DNA from: Bacteroidetes bacterium GWF2_33_38
GTDB taxonomy: Bacteria; Bacteroidota; Bacteroidia; Bacteroidales; GWF2-33-38
DNA: 64,000 nucleotides
Direction: 5' to 3'
Assembly (NCBI GenBank): GCA_001769505.1
Contig: MEOF01000006.1
Coordinates: 1-64,000 of the forward strand
This document shows positions 9,403-18,433 of the stretch, in pieces. The position numbers and the translations under genes are program-made. Below the pieces are notes generated by a model. It made no database searches. It had not been told where the DNA came from and saw only the letters and a list, made by a program, of their open reading frames with translations. Positions within the stretch are counted from its first letter, which is position 1. Each line of letters starts with the position of its first letter.

Positions 9403-9436
9403 GCACCAAACGACTATATTATGAGGCGTTTGGTGC
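9403..9436. repeat. Inverted repeat with 10-bp perfect arms
   Basis: GCACCAAACG (9403-9412) pairs exactly with CGTTTGGTGC (9427-9436) around a 14-base loop. It lies between the ygiQ start and the end of the next gene upstream. No T-run follows on either strand, so it is a weak terminator candidate; an operator or leader hairpin is possible. Confidence 0.5.
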
Positions 9437-9487
9437 TAACACATACATTAAATTCAAATTTTTAAAAAATAGTAGTTTAATTTACAC

Positions 9488-11593
9488 TTATTGTAAAATA
9501 ATCTTTTTTACATCAACAATATTTGAGTAATTGTCGATTAAATAAACAAAATATAACCCTTTTTTACCTCCTATTAGATTCAAATCAATGGTCGTTTCTT
9601 GATTGGTAATTACTTCCGAATATACCTCCTGTGCAAATAAATCAGTAATTTTTAATACATATCCTTTTGAAAGACTACCATAATTTACAATTATGCTTTT
9701 TTCTGTGGGATTGGGATAAACATTTAAAATGTTATCTACAGAACTACTTTCATTTATGTATTGTAAATTCTCAAAGCTCGCATTATTTGTTTTACATAAC
9801 TGATGATTATCCAAGGATATAAAAAATGCTGTATTTTCAGATGAAAAAGCAATTTTATACGGATTAATTTTCATTGGGTATCCCCCAGTATTAGGAATGT
9901 TATCATTTATAAACCATGTTTCAAAATCTTTTGTTAAAAGAAAATAGCTATTATCGCTATAATAGCATGAAAATATAAAATAATCAGAATGATATGTTCC
10001 GAAAGTAATTAAATAATCTCCATCATTATCATATACTTCAAGCCAAGTATCTCCGCCATCTGTCGATTTATAAATATTATACCTTGTTACTAGAATGCCA
10101 TTTGATAAATCTTTAAAGAAAAAGTCCGTTATGTAATTAGAAATAGGTGAAATAGTAAAATCTAACACTTCCCAACTATTGCCAGAATCTTCTGTCTTGT
10201 ATATTTTTTTTTCAGTTATCAAAAAACCAATTTCGTTGCTACAAAATTCTATTTTTAAAATATTAACATCCAAACCGAAGCTAACCGGCAACCAAGTACT
10301 CCCATAATCAGTCGTTTTAAAAGCTCGTCCATTATTACCCACTATAAAGCCAATACTATCATTTAAAAATGAAATAGAATTTAAATCATCTGTAGCACCA
10401 AAATTATCACAAAAAGCCCATGTATCGCCAACGTCCTTAGTATTGAGAATTGTTGAATTCGCACCAACACATACCCCTATACTATCGTTTATAAAGTGTA
10501 TATCATTTAAATTATAATTTATTTGATAATTATTATAACCGGTCCAACATTGACCAGAGTTAATCGTTTTAGAAATATAGCCTTTATCTGCACATATAAA
10601 ACCAATATTCTCATTTATAAACTCGATTGAATTAAAATTACAAGTATAAACCAAATCAGATAGAGCAGAATATACGTTTACATAATTCAATCCTTGATCG
10701 TTACTTAAATACATACCAGACATAAAATTTGTTGTATCAATCATGTATGTCGCACTTGTTTTTAACCAAGGTATCCATGTTAAACCTTTATCATAGGATA
10801 GTTTAATAGTATCAATCGTTGAAACATATAAAACAGAATCCAAACTTCCTAAAAACTTAGCATAAGAATAATTTAATGTAGTTGACCATGAATCTCCTCC
10901 GTCATTAGTATATTTTACTGAATTTCCCAAAAAAACACATCCTGTATCACTATCTGAGAAATAAAAATCGTACATAGAATTTGAAGTAAATTCATTGATT
11001 TGATTCCAGACTAAACCGCTTGTTTCTGTTTTAAAAATAAAGGTCGTCGGGTTATTACCACACATAAAATAACCAACATTACTGTTAGGAAAAAAAATCT
11101 TGTAAATATCTAAGGTTGTATTCGTACTTAAAGAATACCATGTATTTCCTGCATTTTCTGTTTTTAGTATAGTTCCTCCTTTACCAGCACAATATCCTAC
11201 AGAGCTACTCGTAAAATAAATGCTATATAAATCAGGTTCTGTAATAATACTAAAATAATCCCAACTCTGACCGCCATCAGTTGTTTTTATAATTACCCCG
11301 CCTCTGCAACATACAAAAAAGGTATCCTCATTAAATAAAAATACATCACTCATCTCTACCCCATTGCCAATACCAAAATTCTTTACACAAAACCATCTTT
11401 TGCCACCATCAGTTGTTTTGTATATTTGTGCATCAGTATATTGACTTCCATTCATAAAAGCGTACCCCACCTCACTATCGACAAAAACAACTTCTACTAA
11501 ATCGCCTGATGGTGTAATATTCTCCCATTGCGAATACAATAAGTTATAACTACTAAAAATCAATAGCACACATAAAGTCAAAAAATATTTCAT
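9488..11593 (-). CDS. T9SS-exported Ycf48/BNR-type beta-propeller protein
   Basis: 701 residues. A signal peptide (1-21, ending LYSQ) leads into repeated blades carrying motifs such as YKTTDGGKRW, IKTTDGGQSW and LKTENAGNTW, the pattern of Ycf48/BNR (sialidase-type) propellers. About ten such blades are visible between 40 and 590. The last 75 residues (from VYPNPTEKS) form a type A T9SS sorting domain, which directs passage across the outer membrane and attachment to the surface or release. The gene starts 10 bases after the FRG-domain gene, so they are probably in one transcript. Ligand unknown. Confidence 0.85.
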   Translation of the reverse strand: MKYFLTLCVLLIFSSYNLLYSQWENITPSGDLVEVVFVDSEVGYAFMNGSQYTDAQIYKTTDGGKRWFCVKNFGIGNGVEMSDVFLFNEDTFFVCCRGGVIIKTTDGGQSWDYFSIITEPDLYSIYFTSSSVGYCAGKGGTILKTENAGNTWYSLSTNTTLDIYKIFFPNSNVGYFMCGNNPTTFIFKTETSGLVWNQINEFTSNSMYDFYFSDSDTGCVFLGNSVKYTNDGGDSWSTTLNYSYAKFLGSLDSVLYVSTIDTIKLSYDKGLTWIPWLKTSATYMIDTTNFMSGMYLSNDQGLNYVNVYSALSDLVYTCNFNSIEFINENIGFICADKGYISKTINSGQCWTGYNNYQINYNLNDIHFINDSIGVCVGANSTILNTKDVGDTWAFCDNFGATDDLNSISFLNDSIGFIVGNNGRAFKTTDYGSTWLPVSFGLDVNILKIEFCSNEIGFLITEKKIYKTEDSGNSWEVLDFTISPISNYITDFFFKDLSNGILVTRYNIYKSTDGGDTWLEVYDNDGDYLITFGTYHSDYFIFSCYYSDNSYFLLTKDFETWFINDNIPNTGGYPMKINPYKIAFSSENTAFFISLDNHQLCKTNNASFENLQYINESSSVDNILNVYPNPTEKSIIVNYGSLSKGYVLKITDLFAQEVYSEVITNQETTIDLNLIGGKKGLYFVYLIDNYSNIVDVKKIILQ

Positions 11594-11603
11594 AGTAATA
11601 TAA

Positions 11604-12386
11604 TTAAGTGGTTAAATCTAAGTCGTATAATAAATTTTTAACAATTCCCTCAAAACCAGGAAATATAGAAGTATACCTTATCCCTAAATGGTAAACATCA
11701 TCTTTTATTCTCTTTATGTCCTTATTTTCTAATTTTATTTTTCCCATTTTAATTTCTTTGGACTCTGCAATTTTATCAAGGCTATTCATATTTCTCCCAA
11801 ATAAAACAAAACAGGACTGTTGTGATATAATTTTTTCGTTTACATTTGATGGATAGAATGCAATAGGCTCATCAGGTATTTTGTAATTTTTATCTGTTCT
11901 ATCTTGATTCAAAATCCTTTTTTTTACAAAATTTTCATTTATGTGAAAGATATAATTTTTACTGGTCATCCCATTATTAAAATGTAACGGATCAATTATC
12001 CAAACGCAAGGATTATCACATTTATCAATCTCATAAATTGCAAAAAATAATGCAATTAAAGCACTTTCTGTCCAATCCAACAATCGAGTTGGTGCTCCAT
12101 AATGTCTCATTATTTGATAAATACCCATATCTTCAATCCCATTATCTAAATAAGGGAACGATTTACTTTTAAAATCAAGAAAAACTGTTCGTTCTATTTC
12201 TAAAACATCTTCAGCCCCTTCTTTTCTTTTATTCAGAATGTTTTGGCGGTATAATGTTGGGAGCAATTCATATTTGTCTTTACTAACTCCTCTATACCAA
12301 AAATAATGCGTGCCGAATTCCTTCTTAATTTCATCAATCGCAATTAAATATTCAGCTAAATTATTAACTGTTTTATTTATAATCAT
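11604..12386 (-). CDS. FRG domain-containing protein
   Basis: 260 residues. The N-terminal part holds the FRG signature, a WYRG motif (about 30-33, in HYFWYRGVSK) followed by RHYGAPTRLLDWT (about 91-103) and a helix SALIALFFAI. FRG proteins (Pfam PF08867) are named for a conserved Phe-Arg-Gly motif; here the equivalent is Tyr-Arg-Gly. They are patchily distributed, and some occur near defence or mobile genes; activity is unproven. There is no signal peptide, so it is cytosolic. The gene is unusually AT-rich and lies between unrelated genes, consistent with acquisition by transfer (inference). Confidence 0.85.
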   Translation of the reverse strand: MIINKTVNNLAEYLIAIDEIKKEFGTHYFWYRGVSKDKYELLPTLYRQNILNKRKEGAEDVLEIERTVFLDFKSKSFPYLDNGIEDMGIYQIMRHYGAPTRLLDWTESALIALFFAIYEIDKCDNPCVWIIDPLHFNNGMTSKNYIFHINENFVKKRILNQDRTDKNYKIPDEPIAFYPSNVNEKIISQQSCFVLFGRNMNSLDKIAESKEIKMGKIKLENKDIKRIKDDVYHLGIRYTSIFPGFEGIVKNLLYDLDLTT

Positions 12387-12460
12387 TATTAATTTATTTC
12401 TTTTTACCTACTTCTATTGGTTAATCTAAAATATGGGTTTTTATACTTTATTCCTATTAA

Positions 12461-12468
12461 CAAAAATA
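12461..12468 (-). promoter_or_regulatory. Candidate -7 element for the FRG gene
   Basis: The minus strand reads TATTTTTG, a TAnnTTTG match about 75 bases before the FRG start at 12386. No clear -33 element. Confidence 0.35.
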
Positions 12469-12569
12469 TTTTTCAGTTCTTATTCTTTGTTTTTCCCGAC
12501 TTATTTCTGTAAATGTAAAAAAAAATGCAATTGTTTTACCTTATATGAGTTTTTAAACATAACATCCTC

Positions 12570-13787
12570 TCAATCCAAATAAAGTATAGAACTGTCGCCA
12601 TAACTCAAAAAACGAAAATTATTTTTAATCGCATAATTATAAATTTCTTTCCACTTTTCGCCCACAACTGCCGAAATTAACAATAGTAATGTACTTTTAG
12701 GCTGATGAAAATTCGTGATAATTCCCTTTATCATTTTAAATCGATACATTGGAGTAATCATAATCTGAGTTGAACATTTAATTGAATTCAGTTGTTGATT
12801 TTCCATATACGTTAAAATCGCATTCAACGATTCGTTTACCGAAATATGAGAACTTAATTCATAAACTTCCCACTGACGAATGTTAAAAGTGTTTTTATCA
12901 ACAAGATTGCTTTTTGTCAATTTTACACCAATCCAATATATACTCTCAAGTGTGCGAGTTGTTGTAGTTCCGACAGCAAAAATATGGTTCGACTTTTCGA
13001 TTATTTTCTTTAATTCTTCTTTCTCGATATAAAAATGTTCTGCGTGCATTTCGTGTTGCGTGGCATTTTCTTCTTTTACTGGTTGAAATGTTCCGGCTCC
13101 AACGTGAAGTGTAATTTCAGCCAACGAAATATTTTTACTTTTCACATCTTCCATAATTTCGTTTGTAAAATGCAAGCCTGCGGTTGGAGCAGCTACCGAA
13201 CCTTTTAATTTTGAATAAACAGTTTGATATCGTTCATTATCACTTTCCTGAGAATCGCGATTTAAATAAGGAGGAATCGGAATTATACCATTTTGTTCTA
13301 AAATATCGCCAAAGCTTATGTGTTTGTTGTTCCACGAAAATTTTACAAAAACATCTTTTCCTTGCCTATCGATAATTTCAGCCGATAAATCCACATTAAA
13401 ATCATCGAAATTTAGTATCTTATTTAGCCTTCCTTGTTTCCACTTTTTAAGATTCCCTACCATACACTTCCAAACACATTCATCTTTTTGTTGGAACATT
13501 AAATTATATTCACTTGGCAAATAAGGTTCTAAACAAAATATTTCGATATGCGAACCAGTATCTTTTTTAAATTCTAAACGAGCTTTTATCACTTTGGTAT
13601 TATTAAAAACCAATAATGCATTTTCTGGTATGTAATCTTTAATACATGAAAATGTTGATTCAGAAATTTCACTATTACGATATATCAACAACTTTGATGA
13701 AGCACGATTCGCTAAGGGAAATTTTGCAATTTTATCTTCGTCAAGAATGTAATTATAGTTGTTAATATTTATACTTTTGTCAAGCAT
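12570..13787 (-). CDS. queA: S-adenosylmethionine:tRNA ribosyltransferase-isomerase
   Basis: 405 residues. QueA transfers and isomerises the ribosyl group of S-adenosylmethionine onto 7-aminomethyl-7-deazaguanine in tRNA, making epoxyqueuosine. Family landmarks are visible: RASSKLLIY near residue 29, LLVFNNTKVIKARL (about 58-71), VAAPTAGLHFT (about 192-202) followed by the HVGAGTFQPV segment (about 222-231), and a C-terminal TNFHQPKSTLLLL. It is longer than the roughly 350 residues of E. coli QueA. Monocistronic; convergent with nothing and divergent from the DUF2027-Smr gene. Cytosolic. Confidence 0.95.
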   Translation of the reverse strand: MLDKSININNYNYILDEDKIAKFPLANRASSKLLIYRNSEISESTFSCIKDYIPENALLVFNNTKVIKARLEFKKDTGSHIEIFCLEPYLPSEYNLMFQQKDECVWKCMVGNLKKWKQGRLNKILNFDDFNVDLSAEIIDRQGKDVFVKFSWNNKHISFGDILEQNGIIPIPPYLNRDSQESDNERYQTVYSKLKGSVAAPTAGLHFTNEIMEDVKSKNISLAEITLHVGAGTFQPVKEENATQHEMHAEHFYIEKEELKKIIEKSNHIFAVGTTTTRTLESIYWIGVKLTKSNLVDKNTFNIRQWEVYELSSHISVNESLNAILTYMENQQLNSIKCSTQIMITPMYRFKMIKGIITNFHQPKSTLLLLISAVVGEKWKEIYNYAIKNNFRFLSYGDSSILYLD

Positions 13788-13849
13788 TAAAAAATTAGGT
13801 TTTTAATAAATAAACATAAAATAAAGCATCACTACGTCATTTCAACTTC

Positions 13850-13881
13850 TTGAGCAATTCGAAATGATGAAACTATTTTTG
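13850..13881 (+). promoter_or_regulatory. Bacteroidota-type promoter of the DUF2027-Smr gene
   Basis: TTG at 13850-13852 and TATTTTTG at 13874-13881 are separated by 21 bases, a match to the -33/-7 consensus TTG-N19-23-TAnnTTTG. The start codon is 24 bases further on. Confidence 0.6.
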
Positions 13882-13905
13882 CAAAGTTAACATAAAATTG
13901 AGATT

Positions 13906-14961
13906 ATGGAGGTTAGAAAAGGCGATAGAGTTAGATTTTTGAACGAAACAGGTGGCGGTATTGTTGCTTCTGTTGACAAAAAAATTGTACATGTTAAGAT
14001 TGAAGATGGTTTTATTTTACCAATAAGTATCGATGAAATTATCGTTTTAAAAGACGACGAGTCAAAAAAAACAGAAAATAATAATAGGCAAGCCGTCGCA
14101 AAACCCCTTATAAATGAGCCTATTGAAATTCATTCACATTTTAGCGAGACGAGCGAAATCAATATTCAGCATAGCGACGACGAAATAAATATTTGTGCAG
14201 GATTTGTTCCCGATAAAAGCTCTGACGAAAAAATAAATCTTTTTTTAATCAACGATAGTGGTTTTGAACTATTATTCAACGCATTAGCTCTTTGGGATAA
14301 GCAATGGGGAAACCTAGAAACCGGCATATTGGAATCGAACACAAAAGTGCATATCAGCTCTTTTATGCGAAGCGAATTAAATACGATTTCGGCTATAATG
14401 CTTCAGGGAATATTATTCAAAAAAGGAATTTATACACCTTACGAACCCATCGATGAAACGATAAAATTGAAAGCAAGTCGTTTTTTCAAAAAGAATAGTT
14501 ATGTAGAAAACGATTACTTCGACGAAAATGGGATTATAATAAATTTCATGGACGAAATTTTAGAAAATGAAAATGATGAAGAATTGACCCGTGAGGAAAT
14601 AAAAAAAATCCTCGACGAAAAGATGGAAATAAACTTAACCGAAACGAAAAATGTCAAAAAAACAATTTCCGATGTAATCGACCTTATGGAAGTCGATTTG
14701 CACATCGAAAAACTTATCGAAAAATACGTAGGAATGTCGAATTCGGAAATTCTTATTCACCAAATTAGCCATTTTAGAACAAAACTAGAATATGCAATGT
14801 TGAACAATGTGCGAAAAATCGTTTTTATTCACGGAGTCGGAAACGGAACACTGAAACACGAACTACGAAAAACCTTAACTGAATTTTATCCCGATTTAAA
14901 ATTTCAAGATGCTTCGTTCATGGAATATGGATACGGAGCAACCTTGGTGTTTTTGAAATAG
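13906..14961 (+). CDS. DUF2027 and Smr domain protein
   Basis: 351 residues. The N-terminus (about 1-50) is a small beta domain starting with KGDRVRFLNETGGG, like the KOW/SH3-type segment of DUF2027 proteins. The middle carries the DUF2027 region with a run of acidic residues near 205-220. The C-terminal 90 residues are an Smr domain: VDLHIEKL (about 263-270) and FIHGVGNGTLKHELRKTL (about 309-326), the DLH and HGxGxG motifs found in MutS2-type nucleases. Smr domains of this type nick or bind nucleic acid, and in other bacteria act on collided ribosomes. This architecture is common in Bacteroidota. Cytosolic. Confidence 0.9.
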   Translation: MEVRKGDRVRFLNETGGGIVASVDKKIVHVKIEDGFILPISIDEIIVLKDDESKKTENNNRQAVAKPLINEPIEIHSHFSETSEINIQHSDDEINICAGFVPDKSSDEKINLFLINDSGFELLFNALALWDKQWGNLETGILESNTKVHISSFMRSELNTISAIMLQGILFKKGIYTPYEPIDETIKLKASRFFKKNSYVENDYFDENGIIINFMDEILENENDEELTREEIKKILDEKMEINLTETKNVKKTISDVIDLMEVDLHIEKLIEKYVGMSNSEILIHQISHFRTKLEYAMLNNVRKIVFIHGVGNGTLKHELRKTLTEFYPDLKFQDASFMEYGYGATLVFLK

Positions 14962-14971
14962 ATTTGGAGAA

Positions 14972-14995
14972 GTTATGAGTTATGAGTTACGAGTT
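14972..14995. repeat. Short tandem GTTATGA repeat
   Basis: About three and a half copies of GTTATGA (third copy GTTACGA) directly after the Smr gene. Similar GAGTTATGAGTT strings are scattered in intergenic DNA of many Bacteroidota. No function assigned. Confidence 0.5.
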
Positions 14996-15095
14996 TAATA
15001 TATTTGTTGCCCCTGATACACCCAGCCTCAGCCTTGTGGTAAAAAAAAGATTAAATTTGGGTAATGTGCAGAAATTATACGTTTTATAATTCCAA

Positions 15096-15129
15096 ACCTT
15101 TCCGAAAGTTTTAAAACTTTCGGAAAGGT
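15096..15129. repeat. 34-bp perfect palindrome (ACCTTTCCGAAAGTTTT arms)
   Basis: The 17-base arm ACCTTTCCGAAAGTTTT is followed at once by its exact reverse complement, so the 34 bases form a gapless palindrome. Elements built on CTTTCGGAAAGG are a recurring intergenic repeat type in Bacteroidota. It lies between the Smr gene and the small membrane protein gene, with no T-run beyond the palindrome. Only one copy is in the window. Confidence 0.85.
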
Positions 15130-15217
15130 CAATAACAATTATTTTTAGTATTTTTGACTTCGAGTTACACATTTGTTTGTGTTTTCACTAACAAACAAAC
15201 GGATAGTTGAAATTTAT

Positions 15218-15628
15218 ATGAAAGAAGCTATATTGAAACCGCAAAAAAAGATGTTAAAATCAATAGAAAACCAGAATAATAATAGGATGAAAACACTTAA
15301 CCAAAAAATAAGAAAAGTGGCAATTATTATTGGGATAATAATGTTTTTAACATACTGTATTATGCTGATTTATGGTTTAAATGAAGATAATAACGCTTTT
15401 ATAAATAAGGAATATTATGGTGTAATTTCTAATATTAAATATATTGAAGGCAATAGAGGCGTTCCATCCATTGATTTAAATCATGAAAGAATATATTTAG
15501 GTGTTAGAGCTGCGAGTGTAGGTAAATATATCCAAATAGGAGATTCAATCGTCAAAAAGAGGGGGCATGTAGAAATTATTGTTTATAGAAAAAAAAATGA
15601 AAAATGGTATGGAAAAATATTTAAATAG
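15218..15628 (+). CDS. Small membrane-anchored protein of unknown function
   Basis: 136 residues from the start chosen here; an upstream ATG at 15173 (151 residues) and an internal one at 15287 (113 residues, closest to the membrane segment) are also possible. A basic N-terminus is followed by one membrane helix (AIIIGIIMFLTYCIMLIYGL, about 36-55) and then a mixed domain of about 80 residues ending in basic sequence (KKNEKWYGKIFK). I do not recognise the family. The gene is AT-rich, has no operon partners and lies next to a palindromic repeat, so it is probably accessory. The extracytoplasmic side of the C-terminal domain is inferred. Confidence 0.55.
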   Translation: MKEAILKPQKKMLKSIENQNNNRMKTLNQKIRKVAIIIGIIMFLTYCIMLIYGLNEDNNAFINKEYYGVISNIKYIEGNRGVPSIDLNHERIYLGVRAASVGKYIQIGDSIVKKRGHVEIIVYRKKNEKWYGKIFK

Positions 15629-15681
15629 ACACTAAACCTAATTCATCAAGTACATAGGAAAACAAATTTCTTTCGGATTTG

Positions 15682-16419
15682 CTATTTGAAAATATATTTC
15701 CCATCCACATTTACGCTCACAGTTGGTAGCTTGTGCTCTTTTTCAAAATAGTCGTAGCCGATTTTTAAGTTATTCCAAAAAGCGATTAATTGTTCGTTTG
15801 AACTATTGTTTTTCAATAAGGTTTCGAAATCTTTAGTCGGGAAAATATATACAGGAATTTTCGATTGTCCTGCGTTTTTTGCTTCGACGGCAAAAATATA
15901 CAATTCTTTAATTTTATCGTCGGTAATGGGTATGCAACCAATGGTTACGCAAGAGCCGTGAATAAATATATCGCCACCCAAATTATTCTTTTCACCCAAA
16001 ATTCTATCCGATTGATTTGGATAATTTACTCCCAACGACAAATAAAAATTACTAAACGGATTAAACCTATCGATATAGTAAAAACCTTCAGGCGTTTGCA
16101 TGTCGCCTTGTTTTCGTTTTGGTCCCAATTCACCTGACGAAGAACAATGCTGGTAGTTTGTTATAAAAGTATATGATAAGTCGGATTTCTTTTTTGCCCA
16201 CACTTCAATAATTTTTTCTTGCTTAAACACTCTCAAAAAAACATCAATATTCATATTGTCAATTTTTTTATCGGCGAGCATTTTTTTTACAATTGCTTCC
16301 TTTTCTGAATATGCTTCGCGAACTCTTGTATAGCCTTGCTGTTCACGCTTAAATGTTTGACCCATCATTGAAATTGAAAATAAGACCATAAATGTAATCA
16401 TAAAATTTGCTCGCAACAT
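15682..16419 (-). CDS. L,D-transpeptidase family protein (YafK-like)
   Basis: 245 residues from ATG 16419, chosen because it begins a clean signal peptide (MLRANFMITFMVLFSISMMG); an ATG at 16455 would add 12 residues. The catalytic motif is IFIHGSCVTIGCIPIT, matching the HGxCxxxGCxxx form of YkuD/YafK L,D-transpeptidases, in which the second cysteine is the nucleophile. An upstream GDMQTPEGFYYI segment is the usual substrate-cleft motif. Such enzymes cross-link peptidoglycan or detach lipoproteins from it (YafK/DpaA type) in the periplasm. Divergent from porQ with a very short shared intergenic region. Confidence 0.85.
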   Translation of the reverse strand: MLRANFMITFMVLFSISMMGQTFKREQQGYTRVREAYSEKEAIVKKMLADKKIDNMNIDVFLRVFKQEKIIEVWAKKKSDLSYTFITNYQHCSSSGELGPKRKQGDMQTPEGFYYIDRFNPFSNFYLSLGVNYPNQSDRILGEKNNLGGDIFIHGSCVTIGCIPITDDKIKELYIFAVEAKNAGQSKIPVYIFPTKDFETLLKNNSSNEQLIAFWNNLKIGYDYFEKEHKLPTVSVNVDGKYIFK

Positions 16420-16458
16420 AGTATTTTTTTTGATGATGAGCGTTAAATAGAGCAAAAA

Positions 16459-17619
16459 ATGTACCTAAAATCAATTCTAATGACTCCGAAAAATATTCTC
16501 ATTAGTTTTATATCATTCACATACTATTTTTATACCTTTAGCGTTTTGAAAACATTGTTAAAGAGAAAATATTTGTTTGTGAAATATATAATCCTTTTTG
16601 TATTCGTTTTTATTGCTATTTCGACTAATGCTCAAATTGGAGGAAAACACACCTATTCGTTTTTAAACGTGAATTCTTCGGCAAGAATCGCATCTTTGGG
16701 CGGAAACAATATTTCGATTTACGATAACGACTTGAATTTTGCCGCACAAAATCCATCTCTATTGAGCGATTCAATGCACAATCACTTTGCTATAAACTAT
16801 CTCGATTATTTTACCGATATAAATTTGGGTTCGATAGCTTATGCTAGAAAAATCAAGAATTGTGGAAGTTTTTCGCTTGGATTAACTTACATGAATTACG
16901 GCGAATTTATCGAGGCAGATGAAACTGGAAAAATACTTGGTGATTTTACAGCAAAAGATTACGTATTTAATATTATTTGGGCAAAAAAAATCGATTCGCT
17001 TTTTAGTGTTGGAGCTGAGCTTAAACCTATTTTATCAAACTACGAAAGCTACTCCTCATTCGGAATGGCAGTGGATTTGGGAGCAACCTACTTCAATCCG
17101 AAAAACAATTTATCTGTTGGCTTAGTATTAAACAATATAGGAGTTCAACTAAAACCATATACATCAGGAAACAAAGAATCGTTGCCGTTTGAGATTCAAG
17201 CAGGAATTTCAAAAAAATTAAAGCATGCACCATTCCGTGTTTCATTAACCTTTCACAATCTCGAAACATATGATTTAACATATGTGAATACCAATGAAGA
17301 AGATGAATACACAACCCTTTCGGGAGATACAATCAGTGAAAATAAATTTTCAAATTTTGCCGATGATTTAATGCGACATGCAATCGTAGGGATAGAATTT
17401 CTACCAACAAAAAATTTCTACATTCAACTTGCATACAACTATCAACACCGGCAAGAGATGAAACTATCGTCGCGTTCGTTCATTGTAGGAATGACATGGG
17501 GATTTGGCATAAAAGTTTCAAAATTTCGATTCAGCTACTCTAAGGTTTATCATCACCTAGCCGGAGCTCCTAATTATTTTTCAATCACCACCAATTTGAG
17601 CGATTTTTATAACAAATAG
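16459..17619 (+). CDS. porQ: Type IX secretion system protein PorQ
   Basis: 386 residues as written. The body begins with a signal peptide ending FIAISTNAQ and then IGGKHTYSFLNV, SARIASLGGNNISIYDNDLNFA and NPSLLSDSMHNH, which match PorQ. PorQ is an outer-membrane FadL-like barrel of the PorU-PorV-PorQ-PorZ attachment complex that removes T9SS sorting tails and anchors cargo to the surface. The first 40 residues carry an extra hydrophobic run, so the true start may be a TTG at 16555 or GTG at 16579, giving a normal signal peptide. The gene is followed 106 bases later by cmk and ispH, a linkage I recall from other Bacteroidales. Confidence 0.9.
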   Translation: MYLKSILMTPKNILISFISFTYYFYTFSVLKTLLKRKYLFVKYIILFVFVFIAISTNAQIGGKHTYSFLNVNSSARIASLGGNNISIYDNDLNFAAQNPSLLSDSMHNHFAINYLDYFTDINLGSIAYARKIKNCGSFSLGLTYMNYGEFIEADETGKILGDFTAKDYVFNIIWAKKIDSLFSVGAELKPILSNYESYSSFGMAVDLGATYFNPKNNLSVGLVLNNIGVQLKPYTSGNKESLPFEIQAGISKKLKHAPFRVSLTFHNLETYDLTYVNTNEEDEYTTLSGDTISENKFSNFADDLMRHAIVGIEFLPTKNFYIQLAYNYQHRQEMKLSSRSFIVGMTWGFGIKVSKFRFSYSKVYHHLAGAPNYFSITTNLSDFYNK

Positions 17620-17725
17620 CTTTATTTTTTCAACATCACAATTTGTATCTCAAAAAAATCAGTATTTTTACGATACTACTTAAAATAGTAAACGCTTGTA
17701 TAATTCGCATTTACAATGATATAAA

Positions 17726-18433
17726 ATGAAAAAAATTGTCATAGCAGTCGATGGATATTCGTCGTGCGGTAAAAGCACTCTGGCAAAAGAAATCGCAAAA
17801 GAATTAAAATATGCTTACATCGATAGTGGAGCTATGTACCGAGCGGTAACCTATTTTTGTATCAAAAATCAAATTATAATTGATTCGAATATAAATTTTG
17901 ACAAGTTACAAAGCGAATTAAAAAACATAAAAATTACGTTTAACTACAATCCTCAATCGAAGAAAAACGAAACTTATTTAAATGGCGAAAATATCGAAGA
18001 ACAAATCAGAAACATCGAAGTAGCAAATAATGTAAGCTTAATTAGCACTATCAAATTTGTTCGAGAGCATCTAGTTAATCTTCAACAAGAAATGGGGGCT
18101 AAAAAGGGTATTGTTATGGATGGTAGAGATATTGGAACCGTTGTATTTCCAAATGCAGAAGTTAAATTATTTATGACCGCAGAACCTTCGGTTAGGGCAA
18201 AACGACGATACGAAGAGCTTATAGCCAAAGGTCAGCAAGTATCGCTTGAAGAAATAATTGCAAATGTAGAATCTCGCGACTATATGGACACACATCGCGA
18301 TGAAAGTCCGTTACGAAAAGCCGATGACGCTATTACTATTAACAACAGTAATTTGAGTAAAAACGAACAATACGTCCTTGCACTTAAAATTATTAATGAA
18401 AAAATTCAAAAACTTAATGAAAGTCGAAATTGA
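17726..18433 (+). CDS. cmk: (d)CMP kinase
   Basis: 235 residues. The P-loop DGYSSCGKST lies at 9-18, followed by the CMP-binding segment IDSGAMYRAVTYF (about 34-46) and the conserved DGRDIGTVVFPNA (about 132-144). The lid with RAKRRYEEL follows. The enzyme phosphorylates CMP and dCMP with ATP in pyrimidine nucleotide recycling. Length is normal. Its last 17 bases overlap the ispH start, so the two genes are translationally coupled. Confidence 0.97.
   Translation: MKKIVIAVDGYSSCGKSTLAKEIAKELKYAYIDSGAMYRAVTYFCIKNQIIIDSNINFDKLQSELKNIKITFNYNPQSKKNETYLNGENIEEQIRNIEVANNVSLISTIKFVREHLVNLQQEMGAKKGIVMDGRDIGTVVFPNAEVKLFMTAEPSVRAKRRYEELIAKGQQVSLEEIIANVESRDYMDTHRDESPLRKADDAITINNSNLSKNEQYVLALKIINEKIQKLNESRN

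Noticed and set aside
18378-18416. Longer ispH start
   Set aside because: The extra 13 residues are not IspH-like and lie wholly in cmk; the motif start is 18417.
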